This document shows, piece by piece, positions 17,118 through 25,719 of a DNA stretch of 64,000 bases. The notes beneath the pieces are model-generated. The model was not told where the DNA came from, searched no databases, and saw only the letters and a program-made list of their open reading frames with translations. The stretch covers positions 152,277 to 216,276 of the forward strand of contig NZ_AUGZ01000009.1 in assembly GCF_000422925.1 (NCBI RefSeq), read 5' to 3'. Both the position numbers and the translations under genes were made by a program. The DNA is from Paludibacterium yongneupense DSM 18731 (GTDB lineage Bacteria > Pseudomonadota > Gammaproteobacteria > Burkholderiales > Chromobacteriaceae). Every line of letters begins with the position of its first letter. Positions within the stretch are counted from its first letter, which is position 1.

Positions 17118-17564
17118 ATGAGACATTCCAGACAGATTTATCTGCTGGCCGAGGCGCTTGCGTCTACGCCGCGGGAAGACGGCGCGCAGCGGCTCTTCGG
17201 TGCGGTTCTTGCCGTCCGCAGCGAAGTCGAAAGAGAGGCCATGCAGTCCTGTTTCCATCGTTTGTGCCGTTTTGATTTCAACGATCCTGTCTACCTGATC
17301 GCTCTGGCGGCTTCCTACTTGCTGAGCGGGCGCTACCGCCCGGCGGCGGTCTGCTTCGATATCGTGCATCTGATGACGCCTGCCGAACCGGGGGCGCTCT
17401 GGCTTGGGGCGCTGTGTCATCTGGCCCTCGGGCGGCGCAAGGCCGGTTGTCGTCGCCTGGCCGTTCTGCGGGTCACACGGCAGAATGCTCGCCTGCGCCG
17501 ACGTGCCGTGGCTGCTCTGGTTTATCTGCGCTGGCGGATGAGGCGGGATTTCAGAGTATTCTGA
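17118..17564 (+). CDS. Small TPR protein resembling LcrH/SycD/SicA type III chaperones
   Basis: A 148-residue protein whose centre (CRFDFNDPVYLIALAA, YLLSGRYRPAAVCFDIV, MTPAEPGALWLGALCHLALGR) reads as three tandem TPR-like helix pairs with the phase of LcrH/SycD translocator chaperones. Such chaperones bind translocator proteins in the cytoplasm, and SicA also acts as coactivator for InvF. The ATG at 17118 is 4 bases after the InvF-like stop, so the two are translationally coupled. The C-terminus is unusually Arg-rich (RLRRRAVAALVYLRWRMRRD). No translocator gene is adjacent. The family call rests on repeat pattern and context. Confidence 0.55.
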   Translation: MRHSRQIYLLAEALASTPREDGAQRLFGAVLAVRSEVEREAMQSCFHRLCRFDFNDPVYLIALAASYLLSGRYRPAAVCFDIVHLMTPAEPGALWLGALCHLALGRRKAGCRRLAVLRVTRQNARLRRRAVAALVYLRWRMRRDFRVF

Positions 17565-17653
17565 TACTTTTCTTCTAAAGTATCCGGCATCATCCTCCTG
17601 TTCGCGGGTCTGGACCGATTCTCCGGCGGCCCGCTCCGACTTCAGGTTTTGTG

Positions 17654-18373
17654 ATGAGTGTTTGCCGCGTTGCTGCAGATGAATACATCTTCGGTGAATT
17701 TGTTCTGAGTCGTCACGGGGTGTTGTATTCCCGGGATGGCGAAAAGCAGCTGCCACCGAAAGAGTACCGTGTCCTGCGCGCCTTGCTGGATGCCGAGGGT
17801 GGGGTTGTCAGCAAGGCCCGTCTTTTTGCCCGGGCCTGGGGTCATTCCGATGTGGGCGACGAGTCTCTGACCCGTTGCATCTATTCGCTGCGGCGGCGCC
17901 TGCGGCAGGATGCGCTCAACAGGTATATCGAAACGGTGTATGGGCAGGGTTATCGCATCATGGTTGCGCCGTCGCGCAGCCATCCGGGGCGACGCCTGGC
18001 GGTGCTGCCGTTCAGTGGGGGAGGGGTCGATCTGGCGGGTTTGCACTTCCGGCTGATCGAGCATTTCCGAACCGTTGCCGGCATCGACGTCGTCCCTTCA
18101 GCGCTGACGCGCGACGCCGTGGGCCCGCAAGCGATTCTGGCGCTCATGCGGCGTCTGGCGCCGGATTTTTATCTGGCGGGAAGCTTGCGTCGCCAAGGCC
18201 GGCATCTGACGGTCAATATGGAGCTGGTCGATGGGATGAACCATGCGCTGCTGGCGACCGAGTCGGTGCTCTTGCTCTGGGACGGCCACGAGCAGGCGCT
18301 GGACCCGCTTCTGGCCGCCAGCATCGTTGCGATGATGGGGGAGGCCGGTATCAGCGAGCCGGCCGCGATTTGA
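17654..18373 (+). CDS. HilA-like transcriptional regulator lacking the TPR half
   Basis: A 239-residue protein with an OmpR/ToxR-type winged helix (residues about 10-105) matching HilA closely: LPPKEYRVLRALLDAEGG, DESLTRCIYSLRRRL and YIETVYGQGYR. It is followed by a LAVLPF domain (RRLAVLPFSGG, APDFYLAGSLRRQGR) also present in HilA. HilA of Salmonella has about 550 residues and continues with TPR-like repeats; here the protein stops after the second domain. HilA activates the invasion type III genes. The ATG at 17654 (MSVCRVAADE) has only a weak AGG upstream. The stop lies inside the end of the convergent PEP-CTERM gene (23-base overlap). No membrane segment is seen, unlike CadC or ToxR. Confidence 0.7.
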   Translation: MSVCRVAADEYIFGEFVLSRHGVLYSRDGEKQLPPKEYRVLRALLDAEGGVVSKARLFARAWGHSDVGDESLTRCIYSLRRRLRQDALNRYIETVYGQGYRIMVAPSRSHPGRRLAVLPFSGGGVDLAGLHFRLIEHFRTVAGIDVVPSALTRDAVGPQAILALMRRLAPDFYLAGSLRRQGRHLTVNMELVDGMNHALLATESVLLLWDGHEQALDPLLAASIVAMMGEAGISEPAAI

Positions 18374-18971
18374 GGCGGCGGCGCAGCATCATTCCCAGCA
18401 GGCCCATGCCGAGCAGGGCGTAGCTTTCCGGTTCCGGAACGGCCGGGGTGACCGAAACGGCGGAGAAGATCACCTGATCCTGTGCATTGGCCGGCGCCGC
18501 AAAGCTGATGCTTTCGATCGGAGTCGTGGATGCCGTGTTGTTCCACAGCGTCGCCGTCTCGTCGTTGGCGTACAGGTGGCTGATGAACGCAATATGCTGA
18601 CGGTTGGCGTCGCTATAGCCGGTAATGGTCACGTAGAGACTTGAAGACCAGCCGGCGGTGATCAGAGCGCTGTTCAGATAAAACGGGGTGCTGGAGCTGA
18701 AGCCACCGCTCAAGCCATTGCCGGTATAGCCGACCCAATTCTGGTGCGAGGCCAGCGAGGCGGTGGCGTAACCGTCGGACAGATTGGCCAGCGTGCCGGG
18801 ATTGAGGATGCGGATATTGTCCCAGTCGAAACCGAGGAAGCCGTTGCCGACAAGTTGCTCTTGCTGCGCGGCGGGAACGGAATCGAAATCGATGACGGTG
18901 GCTGCCGCTGGCAGACTTGCAGCAAGCATCAGTGTGACGCTCAGAATGACACCGGCTAGCGGCATGGACAT
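18351..18971 (-). CDS. PEP-CTERM sorting domain-containing exported protein
   Basis: A 206-residue secreted protein. The N-terminus MSMPLAGVILSVTLMLAASLPAAATV is a signal peptide, and the C-terminus has the PEP-CTERM sorting signal VPEPESYALLGMGLLGMML followed by RRRLKSR. Such proteins are processed by exosortase at the membrane and usually surface-attached, often linked to exopolysaccharide. The middle is a beta-rich, Ser/Thr/Asn-rich domain without recognised catalytic motifs. GAAGGGAGAAG precedes the ATG. A promoter-like TTGTTA-N16-TATGAT lies upstream. No exosortase gene is in the window. The coding end overlaps the HilA-like gene by 23 bases. Confidence 0.88.
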   Translation of the reverse strand: MSMPLAGVILSVTLMLAASLPAAATVIDFDSVPAAQQEQLVGNGFLGFDWDNIRILNPGTLANLSDGYATASLASHQNWVGYTGNGLSGGFSSSTPFYLNSALITAGWSSSLYVTITGYSDANRQHIAFISHLYANDETATLWNNTASTTPIESISFAAPANAQDQVIFSAVSVTPAVPEPESYALLGMGLLGMMLRRRLKSRPAR

Positions 18972-19011
18972 CGGCTTCTCCCTTCGAGGTTTACGCTATT
19001 TCACCGGATGT

Positions 19012-19039
19012 ATCATATATTCAATACTTAAATTAACAA
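19012..19039 (-). promoter_or_regulatory. Promoter of the PEP-CTERM gene
   Basis: On the minus strand TTGTTA (19039-19034), a 16-base spacer and TATGAT (19017-19012) stand 41 bases upstream of the start codon in an AT-rich patch. Confidence 0.55.
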
Positions 19040-19053
19040 ATCGAACTAAAGTA

Positions 19054-19962
19054 TTAATCCTGTGCCGGCGCTTGCATTCGCAAGGCCTCCAGTAACAATT
19101 CCACATTGCGTGTCAGGCTGCGGTGCGCCGAGACGGCGTGCATCACAGGGTCTTCACCGCGCGAGGAAACGACGCGCCAGTCGGGACAGACGCGTTGCAG
19201 CCTGCCTGCGCGGCATGCCTCTGCTGCCAGCCAGTCCGCCAGCCGCGCAATGCCGAGCCCCGCCTCGGCCGCCGCCAGCAGGCCGCCCCCGCTGTTGAAG
19301 CGATGCGTCGGACGGATAGTCAGGCTGGTGCGGGCATCCTGGGCGATGAAGTGCCAGTCTTTAAGGATACGGGGCGATGTGTGCATGAGGATCGCATGGG
19401 TGGCCAGCCCCGATGGCGAGATGGGGGGCGCATGCCGTTCGAGGTAGGCCGGGCTCGCATACATGTGGCGACGGTAGCGCCAGAGCGGATAGGCGATCAG
19501 GTCGCTGTCGTGCAGGAAGCCGCCGCGAATGGCCAGGTCCAGTTTTTTTTCCACCGGATCCAGCGTTGCGTCGCTGTGCAGAACATCGAAGTGCAGGTCC
19601 GGATGGTTGGCGGCCAGTTGCGCGAGCGCCTGGGGCAGGATGCGGGTACTCAATGTTTCCGGCGCAGAGAGTCTGATCCAGCCGCGCGGCGTGCTGGTCA
19701 ATGCTACCAGTTTTTCCTCGGCCTCGTATTCGAGGTCCAGAATCTGGCGTGCATGCTCGTAGTAGCTTTCGCCGGCCAGCGTCAAGCTGAAATCCTTGTG
19801 CGAACGGCGCAGCAGAACCACTCCCAGCTGCTGCTCGAGCGCTTGCAGTGCGCGCGTGACGCTGCTTGGCGAGGTGCCAAGCGCACGGGCTGCGGCGACG
19901 AAGCTTTTGGCCTCTATGAGTGAGCAGAATATCTCGAGCTCGCGTAGCGATTTGATGGTCAT
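19054..19962 (-). CDS. LysR-family transcriptional regulator
   Basis: A 302-residue LysR regulator. The N-terminal winged helix-turn-helix reads LREIFC-type LRELEIFCSLIEAKSFVAAARALGTSPSSVTRALQALEQQLG, followed by a type 2 periplasmic-binding-protein-like effector domain. The ATG at 19962 (MTIKSLREL) is chosen because the longer frame from 19992 would put the perfect palindrome at 19971-19989 in coding sequence; neither start has a Shine-Dalgarno. It is divergent from the TauE/SafE transporter and probably controls it; the effector is unknown. Confidence 0.85.
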   Translation of the reverse strand: MTIKSLRELEIFCSLIEAKSFVAAARALGTSPSSVTRALQALEQQLGVVLLRRSHKDFSLTLAGESYYEHARQILDLEYEAEEKLVALTSTPRGWIRLSAPETLSTRILPQALAQLAANHPDLHFDVLHSDATLDPVEKKLDLAIRGGFLHDSDLIAYPLWRYRRHMYASPAYLERHAPPISPSGLATHAILMHTSPRILKDWHFIAQDARTSLTIRPTHRFNSGGGLLAAAEAGLGIARLADWLAAEACRAGRLQRVCPDWRVVSSRGEDPVMHAVSAHRSLTRNVELLLEALRMQAPAQD

Positions 19963-19970
19963 TGCGATTT

Positions 19971-19989
19971 TTGCAATATGATATTGCAA
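19971..19989. promoter_or_regulatory. Perfect palindrome, probable LysR operator
   Basis: TTGCAATAT (19971-19979), one G, then ATATTGCAA (19981-19989) form a perfect 9-bp inverted repeat that contains the T-N11-A LysR core. It lies 9 bases upstream of the LysR start and 54 bases before the transporter start. Confidence 0.65.
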
Positions 19990-20042
19990 CAAGGAGTCGA
20001 CGAGTCAGTATAAGCTAGGCGGTGTTGTTAACCTACTGATGT

Positions 20043-20807
20043 ATGCCAATGTTGACCCTCACTTTTCTTTGCGTATTCGCCTATCTTGCCGGCCTGATTG
20101 ACGCCGCTGTCGGCGGCGGCGGGCTGATCCAGATTCCTGCCATGTTCGCCCTGTTGCCCGGTCAGGCTCCGGCCAGTCTGCTGGGCACCAACAAGATGGT
20201 GTCGGCGACCGGAACCCTGTTCGCGACCCGCAGCTATCTCAAGCGCGTGCAGATTCCCTGGGGGCTTATTCTTCCAGCGACGTGCGCCGCTTTTGCCATG
20301 TCCTTTGTCGGCGCGGCGGCGGTCGCGCATGTACCCAAATCGTTGATTCGCCCCATGGTGCTTGGTCTGCTGCTGCTCGTCGGCGCCTACACGCTGCGCA
20401 AGAAGGATTTTGGCGCGATACACAAGCCCGCCCGCATCGGCCTCGCCCATAAAGCGCTGGCGATGGCGATAGGCGCCGGCATCGGTTTCTACGATGGTCT
20501 GTTCGGCCCGGGTACCGGCAGCTTTCTCATTTTCCTGTTCATCCGCTGTTTTGGCTTCGACTTCATTCATGCCTCGGCCTCGGCCAAGGTGGTTAATCTG
20601 GCAACAAATATCGCGGCGCTTGCGTTTTTCATCCCGACCGGCCATGTCATGTACAGCCTGGCGATACCCATGGCCCTGTGCAATATCGCCGGCGCCGTCA
20701 GTGGCAGCCGGCTGGCGATACGCCGCGGCACCGTCTTCGTCCGCAAACTGTTCCTGGTGCTGACGTCCTGCCTGATCGTAAAGCTGGCCTACGATCTGCT
20801 GGTCTGA
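20043..20807 (+). CDS. TauE/SafE-family (TSUP) membrane transporter
   Basis: A 254-residue inner-membrane protein with about eight hydrophobic segments and the two internal repeats of the TSUP family: GLIDAAVGGGGLIQIPAMF near the N-terminus and GFYDGLFGPGTGSFLIFLF in the middle. Family members export sulphite, sulphonates or other organosulphur compounds; the direction and substrate here are unknown. ATGs at 20043 and 20049 are both in frame. It is divergent from the LysR gene and overlaps the 3' end of the sensor kinase gene by 19 bases. Confidence 0.85.
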   Translation: MPMLTLTFLCVFAYLAGLIDAAVGGGGLIQIPAMFALLPGQAPASLLGTNKMVSATGTLFATRSYLKRVQIPWGLILPATCAAFAMSFVGAAAVAHVPKSLIRPMVLGLLLLVGAYTLRKKDFGAIHKPARIGLAHKALAMAIGAGIGFYDGLFGPGTGSFLIFLFIRCFGFDFIHASASAKVVNLATNIAALAFFIPTGHVMYSLAIPMALCNIAGAVSGSRLAIRRGTVFVRKLFLVLTSCLIVKLAYDLLV

Positions 20808-22372
20808 TCGGGAGCCGGTGCCGTCATCTGTCCATTGCGCCTGGCGAGCCAGGCAAGCCGTCTCTCGATCTCGCGCTCCAGAGCCTGCATATCGTCCAGC
20901 CATAGCGGAAGCAGCTGCGCGACGCGGTTGCTGTCTTCGCGCCGGATGGCTTTTTCCACCTCGCTGCCGCGCGTTGCGAGGGCAGGGTGGCAGATCAGCC
21001 GCGCCATGCCCGTCAGACGGTGCACCGGGTTGGCGAGATCGGCCAGATCGTGATTGCGGTAGCCGTGCAGCGCACGGGCGATGTCATGGCGATTGCATTG
21101 CCGGATCGATTCCAGAAACTCTGTCTCGAAAGACGGGTCGTCGTCGGTCAGTTGTTTCAGCGCGGACAGCTGCAAGCGCGTCGTTGCCTCGGCTTCGCGC
21201 AGGAAAGGACGGATCAGGCGCTGCAGAACGGTCAGCGTTGCCGGACGCAGACTGCTTGCATCGATGTCGGCGTCAGCGAATTCGCTGCCATCGCCGGCGC
21301 TCAGGCCGACGATGGGCGTGCGGCCGAGGCGGTAGCGGCGTTCCATGCGCCGTATGCGGCGGACGAACTGGATGCCGTCCATCGTGGGCATGTAGCGGTC
21401 GCACAGGATGAGATCGAACGGTTGACGCCGCCACTGCCGCAGGGCGGTCGATCCGTCGGGGCAACTCGTCACGTCGAGCGCGAGCAATGTCAGCTGCCGC
21501 TCCAGCAGGATGCGCGTAGACGGATTGTCGTCCACCACCAGTACGCTGGCCGCATCGAACCCTGTTCCCGATTCCGCCTCTTCGTCCGCCGGTTCCACAC
21601 CCGCCCGGCTGCAGTTGAAGCGCAGGCTGAAGCATGTTCCCTTCTCCGGATCGCTGTCGACGTCGAGACTCGCTCGCATCGCTGCGCACAGTTCGCGGCA
21701 GATGCCGAGCCCGAGGCCGTGGCTCTCGGGCAGGCGTTCATGGGGCAGCGTCCCGGCCTTGCCGGTTTTCTGCCCAAGTCCGCTGCCGTTGTCCTCGACC
21801 CGTATTTCGACGGCGACGCGGTCCGGACCGGTGGCGACGCTCGAGGCGCTCAAGCGCACCGCGCCTCCGTTGGAGTGGCGGATGGCATTGGAAAGCAGAT
21901 TGACCAGAATCTGGCGCAAGCGCGTGGCGTCCAGCAGCAGTGGCGCGTCCACGATGTCCCCGTTGCCGATTTCCAGATACAGGCTTCTCTGTGCAGCCTG
22001 CAGCGCGAACAGCTGCCCGACGCTGTCGACCAGCCGCTCCAGGCGCGTAGGGCGCAAAGCTGTCGGACGGCGCTTGCCTTCGGCCCAGGACAGCAGGCTG
22101 TCGAGCAGGCTGGACAATTCGCGCACGCAGATGACGGCCTGGCGCGAGAGCTCGGCGTCCTGCTGCCGGTTGGCCTGTTGACGGCATTGCAGTTCGAGCA
22201 GGCCGCCGAGCGCGTCGAGAGGGGTGCGCAATTCATGGGCGAGCACCGCCAGTCGCCGACGCCGCCATTTTCTGCGCCAGAGTCCGGCGAGCGAGGGGAT
22301 CGCGGCAATGGCGATCAAGGCTGCAGCAAGAGACAGCAGCGTAAAAATCGCTGATGGGGCGGAGTCTGTCAA
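20789..22372 (-). CDS. Hybrid sensor histidine kinase/response regulator with HPt domain
   Basis: A 527-residue phosphorelay protein. One membrane segment (about residues 8-30) and a basic stretch RRKWRRRR lead straight into the HisKA box with H46 in LAHELRTPL. The HATPase domain has LVNLLSNAIRHS, DNGSGLG and GLGLGICREL. A receiver follows (VLVVDDNP, D325 in LCDRYMPTMDG), then an HPt domain with H451 in HRLTGMARL. This is the cytoplasmic half of BvgS/EvgS-type kinases without the periplasmic sensor or PAS domains. The start is TTG at 22372 with AGGAG 6 bases upstream. No partner response regulator is adjacent, so it is an orphan kinase. Confidence 0.85.
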   Translation of the reverse strand: MTDSAPSAIFTLLSLAAALIAIAAIPSLAGLWRRKWRRRRLAVLAHELRTPLDALGGLLELQCRQQANRQQDAELSRQAVICVRELSSLLDSLLSWAEGKRRPTALRPTRLERLVDSVGQLFALQAAQRSLYLEIGNGDIVDAPLLLDATRLRQILVNLLSNAIRHSNGGAVRLSASSVATGPDRVAVEIRVEDNGSGLGQKTGKAGTLPHERLPESHGLGLGICRELCAAMRASLDVDSDPEKGTCFSLRFNCSRAGVEPADEEAESGTGFDAASVLVVDDNPSTRILLERQLTLLALDVTSCPDGSTALRQWRRQPFDLILCDRYMPTMDGIQFVRRIRRMERRYRLGRTPIVGLSAGDGSEFADADIDASSLRPATLTVLQRLIRPFLREAEATTRLQLSALKQLTDDDPSFETEFLESIRQCNRHDIARALHGYRNHDLADLANPVHRLTGMARLICHPALATRGSEVEKAIRREDSNRVAQLLPLWLDDMQALEREIERRLAWLARRNGQMTAPAPDQTSRS

Positions 22373-22457
22373 AGAATGCTCCTTGCTTTTGTGATTATTT
22401 TAAAGCATTAAGTTTAAAGCAAGCGAGGGGAAAGGGCGAAGGAAGCGGGCAAAGGAC

Positions 22458-22492
22458 GAAAAAAAACCGGCCGCACGTCGGTGCGACCGGTT
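22458..22492 (-). terminator. Terminator of alaS
   Basis: Read on the minus strand, AACCGGTCGCAC pairs with the downstream GTGCGGCCGGTT (one mismatch) around CGAC and runs into eight T (plus-strand A tract ending at 22466). It lies 17 bases after the alaS stop. Confidence 0.9.
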
Positions 22493-22509
22493 GTAGCGGG
22501 AGGCCTCGA

Positions 22510-25143
22510 TCAGAGGCGGGCGGCGACCCAGGCTGCGACGCCGGCCAGGGCCTGCGTCAGGTTTTCCGGCTGGGTGCCGCCGGCTTGCGCCATGTCGGCG
22601 CGTCCGCCGCCTTTGCCGCCGACTTGCTGGGCAACGCTGTTGACCAGCTCGCCCGCCTTGATGCGCGAAGTGGCGTCCGCGCTGACGCCGGCTACCAGGC
22701 TGACTTTGCCGCCGGCGCGCGATGCCAGCACCACGGCGCAGGGTTGCAGCTTGTCTTTCAGCTTATCCAGCGTTTCGCGCAATGCACCCGCATCGGCGCC
22801 GTCTATTTCGGCGGCCAGAACGCGGATGCCGGATACTTCGACCGCGGATTCGGCAAGGCTGTCGCCGGCATGGCTGGCCAGCTGTCCCTTGAGTCGTGCA
22901 AGCTCCTTGTCCAGCGACTTGACCGTGTCCTGCAGACCCTGGATGCGGGCGAGGACTTCGTCGCCCTGCTGCGCCTTCAGCAACTCGGCGGCCTGCCGCA
23001 GCAGCGCGTCCTGCGCCTGGATGCGGGCGATGGCGCCTTCTCCCGTGACCGCTTCGATGCGGCGCACGCCGGCGGCAACGCCGCTTTCCGCCACGATCTT
23101 GAACAGACCGATGTCCCCGGTGCGGCGCACGTGCGTGCCGCCGCACAACTCGGTGGAGAAATCGCCCATTCTGAGAACGCGGACTTCGTCGCCGTACTTC
23201 TCGCCGAACAGCGCCATGGCGCCGCTGCGGATCGCATCGTCGTAAGGCATCAGCGTGGCGCTGACGTCATAGTTGGCGGCAACGACATGGTTGACCATGC
23301 GTTCGATTTCGGCCAGTTGCCCGGCCGTGACGGCCTCGTCGTGGGCGAAATCGAAGCGCGTGCGCTCGGCGTTGACCAGCGAGCCTTTCTGCGCAACGTG
23401 ATTGCCGAGCACGTGCCGCAATGCCGCATGCAGCAGATGGGTCGCAGAGTGGTTGCGCGCCGATGCCTGACGCCGGTGCAGGTCTATGGTGGCGGCGACG
23501 CTGTCGCCGACCTTGAGCGCACCCTGCGCGAGGCGGCCTTTGTGACCGAAGACGGCAGCCTGGATTTTCTGGGTATCGACCACGTCGAACAGGGCATCGA
23601 TACCGGCGCTGGCCGAAATCTCGCCGATATCGCCGGCCTGGCCGCCGCCTTCGGCATAGAACACCGAATGATCGAGCACGACAATGCCTTCGTCGCCACG
23701 GGCCAGGCTTTGTACCGGTTCGCTGCCCTTGTACAGGGCGAGGACCTTGGCGTCGATGCTGGTGCGCTCGTAGCCGTGGAAAACGGTGTCCTCACCGCTG
23801 TATTCGACGTTGCCGGTCATCTTGAAACTCGATGCGGCGCGCGCGCGTTCGCGCTGCGCATTCATCTCGCGCTCGAAGCCGTCGACATCGGCCTCGACCT
23901 CGCGTTCGCGGCAGATGTCGGCGGTCAGGTCGACCGGAAAACCGAAGGTATCGTACAGCTTGAACAGCGTCGCGCCATCCAGCCGCGTCTTTCCGCCCGC
24001 GAGCGCTTCGTCCAGCAGGGCCATGCCGTGCTCGAGCGTTTCCGCGAAACGTTGTTCTTCCTGGCGCAAGGTGTCCTCGATCAGGGTCTGGCGTGCCCGT
24101 AGCTCGGGGAAGGCATCCCCCATCTCCGCGACCAGGTCGGCGACCAGACGGTAGAAGAACAGCCCCTTCTGCCCGAGCTTGTAACCGTGGCGTATCGCGC
24201 GCCGGATGATGCGGCGCAGGACGTAGCCACGCCCGTCGTTGGACGGCATCACGCCGTCGGCGATCAGAAACGAGCACGCGCGGATGTGGTCGGCGATGAC
24301 CTTGAGCGAGGGGATGTCCATGCCGAACTCGACGCCGGTCTCGCGCGCGGCGGCGCGCAGCAGCGAGGCGAACAGGTCGATTTCGTAGTTGGCGTGGACA
24401 TGCTGCATGACCGCCGAAATGCGCTCCAGGCCCATGCCGGTGTCGACCGAGGGCTTGGGCAGCGGGTTCATGGTGCCGGACTCGTCGCGATTGAACTGCA
24501 TGAATACGCAGTTCCAGATTTCGATGAATCGGTCGCCATCTTCTTCCGGGCTCCCCGGAGGGCCGCCCCAGATGTGATCGCCGTGATCATAGAAGATTTC
24601 GGTACAGGGGCCGCAGGGGCCGGTGTCGCCCATCTGCCAGAAGTTATCCGAGGCGTAGGGGGCGCCCTTGTTGTCGCCGATGCGGACGATACGCTCGACC
24701 GGGACGCCGATTTCAGCGGCCCAGATGTCGAATGCTTCGTCGTCGCTGGCATACACGGTGACCATCAGCTTGTCCTTGGGCAGACCGAGCCAGGCGGGAC
24801 TGGTCAGGAACTCCCAGGCGAAGTGGATCGCGTCGCGTTTGAAATAGTCGCCGAAGCTGAAATTGCCGAGCATTTCGAAGAAGGTGTGGTGGCGCGCGGT
24901 GTAGCCGACGTTTTCCAGGTCGTTGTGCTTGCCGCCCGCGCGGACGCACTTCTGCGAGGTGGTGGCGCGCTTGTACGGACGCTTGTCGAAGCCGAGGAAC
25001 ACGTCCTTGAACTGGTTCATGCCCGCGTTGGTGAACAGCAGGGTCGGATCGTTGCCGGGTACCAGCGAGCTGGACGCCACGACCTGGTGTCCTTTCGAAG
25101 CAAAAAAATCCAGGAACTTCTGCCGTATTTCGGATGTTTTCAT
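22510..25143 (-). CDS. alaS: Alanine-tRNA ligase
   Basis: AlaRS charges tRNA-Ala and edits Ser/Gly mistakes. The 877-residue protein starts [19 protein letters not shown] at 25143; the frame extends 17 codons upstream but this is the conserved start. Class II motifs are visible: [17 protein letters not shown] (motif 1 region), [18 protein letters not shown] (motif 2) and GMGLERI (motif 3). The editing domain has the zinc site [11 protein letters not shown] and [10 protein letters not shown], and the C-Ala domain contains [15 protein letters not shown]. It is the last gene of the recA-recX-alaS series, 109 bases after recX, and ends at a strong terminator. Confidence 0.98.
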   Translation of the reverse strand: MKTSEIRQKFLDFFASKGHQVVASSSLVPGNDPTLLFTNAGMNQFKDVFLGFDKRPYKRATTSQKCVRAGGKHNDLENVGYTARHHTFFEMLGNFSFGDYFKRDAIHFAWEFLTSPAWLGLPKDKLMVTVYASDDEAFDIWAAEIGVPVERIVRIGDNKGAPYASDNFWQMGDTGPCGPCTEIFYDHGDHIWGGPPGSPEEDGDRFIEIWNCVFMQFNRDESGTMNPLPKPSVDTGMGLERISAVMQHVHANYEIDLFASLLRAAARETGVEFGMDIPSLKVIADHIRACSFLIADGVMPSNDGRGYVLRRIIRRAIRHGYKLGQKGLFFYRLVADLVAEMGDAFPELRARQTLIEDTLRQEEQRFAETLEHGMALLDEALAGGKTRLDGATLFKLYDTFGFPVDLTADICREREVEADVDGFEREMNAQRERARAASSFKMTGNVEYSGEDTVFHGYERTSIDAKVLALYKGSEPVQSLARGDEGIVVLDHSVFYAEGGGQAGDIGEISASAGIDALFDVVDTQKIQAAVFGHKGRLAQGALKVGDSVAATIDLHRRQASARNHSATHLLHAALRHVLGNHVAQKGSLVNAERTRFDFAHDEAVTAGQLAEIERMVNHVVAANYDVSATLMPYDDAIRSGAMALFGEKYGDEVRVLRMGDFSTELCGGTHVRRTGDIGLFKIVAESGVAAGVRRIEAVTGEGAIARIQAQDALLRQAAELLKAQQGDEVLARIQGLQDTVKSLDKELARLKGQLASHAGDSLAESAVEVSGIRVLAAEIDGADAGALRETLDKLKDKLQPCAVVLASRAGGKVSLVAGVSADATSRIKAGELVNSVAQQVGGKGGGRADMAQAGGTQPENLTQALAGVAAWVAARL

Positions 25144-25252
25144 AATAGTTGTCGTCATGTCGATAAAGCGCGCCCGGTCGGGGCGGGCGGGCATGTCATG
25201 GGGCGATTGTGTCTTGCCGCCGTGCCGCTGGCAAGAGGGGCGCCGTACGGTT

Positions 25253-25714
25253 TCAACCGCTTCCGTCGTCGCAGAGGTCGTCCGCCGCGCCCGCCAGTAC
25301 GGTGCGGATCACATCCATGCTGAAACCGCGGGCGGCCAGAAACCGGATCTGGCGTGCCCGCGCCTCCGGCGTCTCGGGCAGAGCGCCGAATTTGCGCTCC
25401 CAGGCGGCACGGGCCGTTGCGGCGTCATCCTGCCCTGCCAGCGCGGCATCGATCGCTTCGCTGGCGATCCCTTTCTCGCGTAACTCCTGTCGCAGCCGCA
25501 GACTTCCGTATTTCTGGCCCCGGGTTCGGGCCAGCATCGCCGCGGCACGTTCGTCCGACTGCCATGCGCGTTGCGCGAGTTCGTCGAGCAGCTCCGTCAG
25601 TTCTTCCGGGCTCCCGGCGAAAGGGGCGAGCTTTCTCTCGAGTTCGCGGCGCGAATGTTCGCGCCGCGACAGCAGATCGATGGCCCGCGCCCGCAGGGTC
25701 TTTTCCGCCTTCAA
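25253..25714 (-). CDS. recX: Regulatory protein RecX
   Basis: A 153-residue modulator that binds RecA filaments and limits their activity. Three-helix repeat motifs are visible: [29 protein letters not shown] and [20 protein letters not shown]. The start is TTG at 25714, 5 bases after the recA stop, with GGAAGG about 10 bases upstream inside recA, suggesting coupled translation at a low level. Slightly long C-terminal Asp/Gly tail. Position after recA agrees with the family. Confidence 0.93.
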   Translation of the reverse strand: MKAEKTLRARAIDLLSRREHSRRELERKLAPFAGSPEELTELLDELAQRAWQSDERAAAMLARTRGQKYGSLRLRQELREKGIASEAIDAALAGQDDAATARAAWERKFGALPETPEARARQIRFLAARGFSMDVIRTVLAGAADDLCDDGSG

Positions 25715-25719
25715 ACGGT

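Noticed and set aside
22354..24102. 582-residue plus-strand open frame opposite alaS
   Set aside because: alaS is unmistakable on the other strand; the frame is open only because of codon bias.
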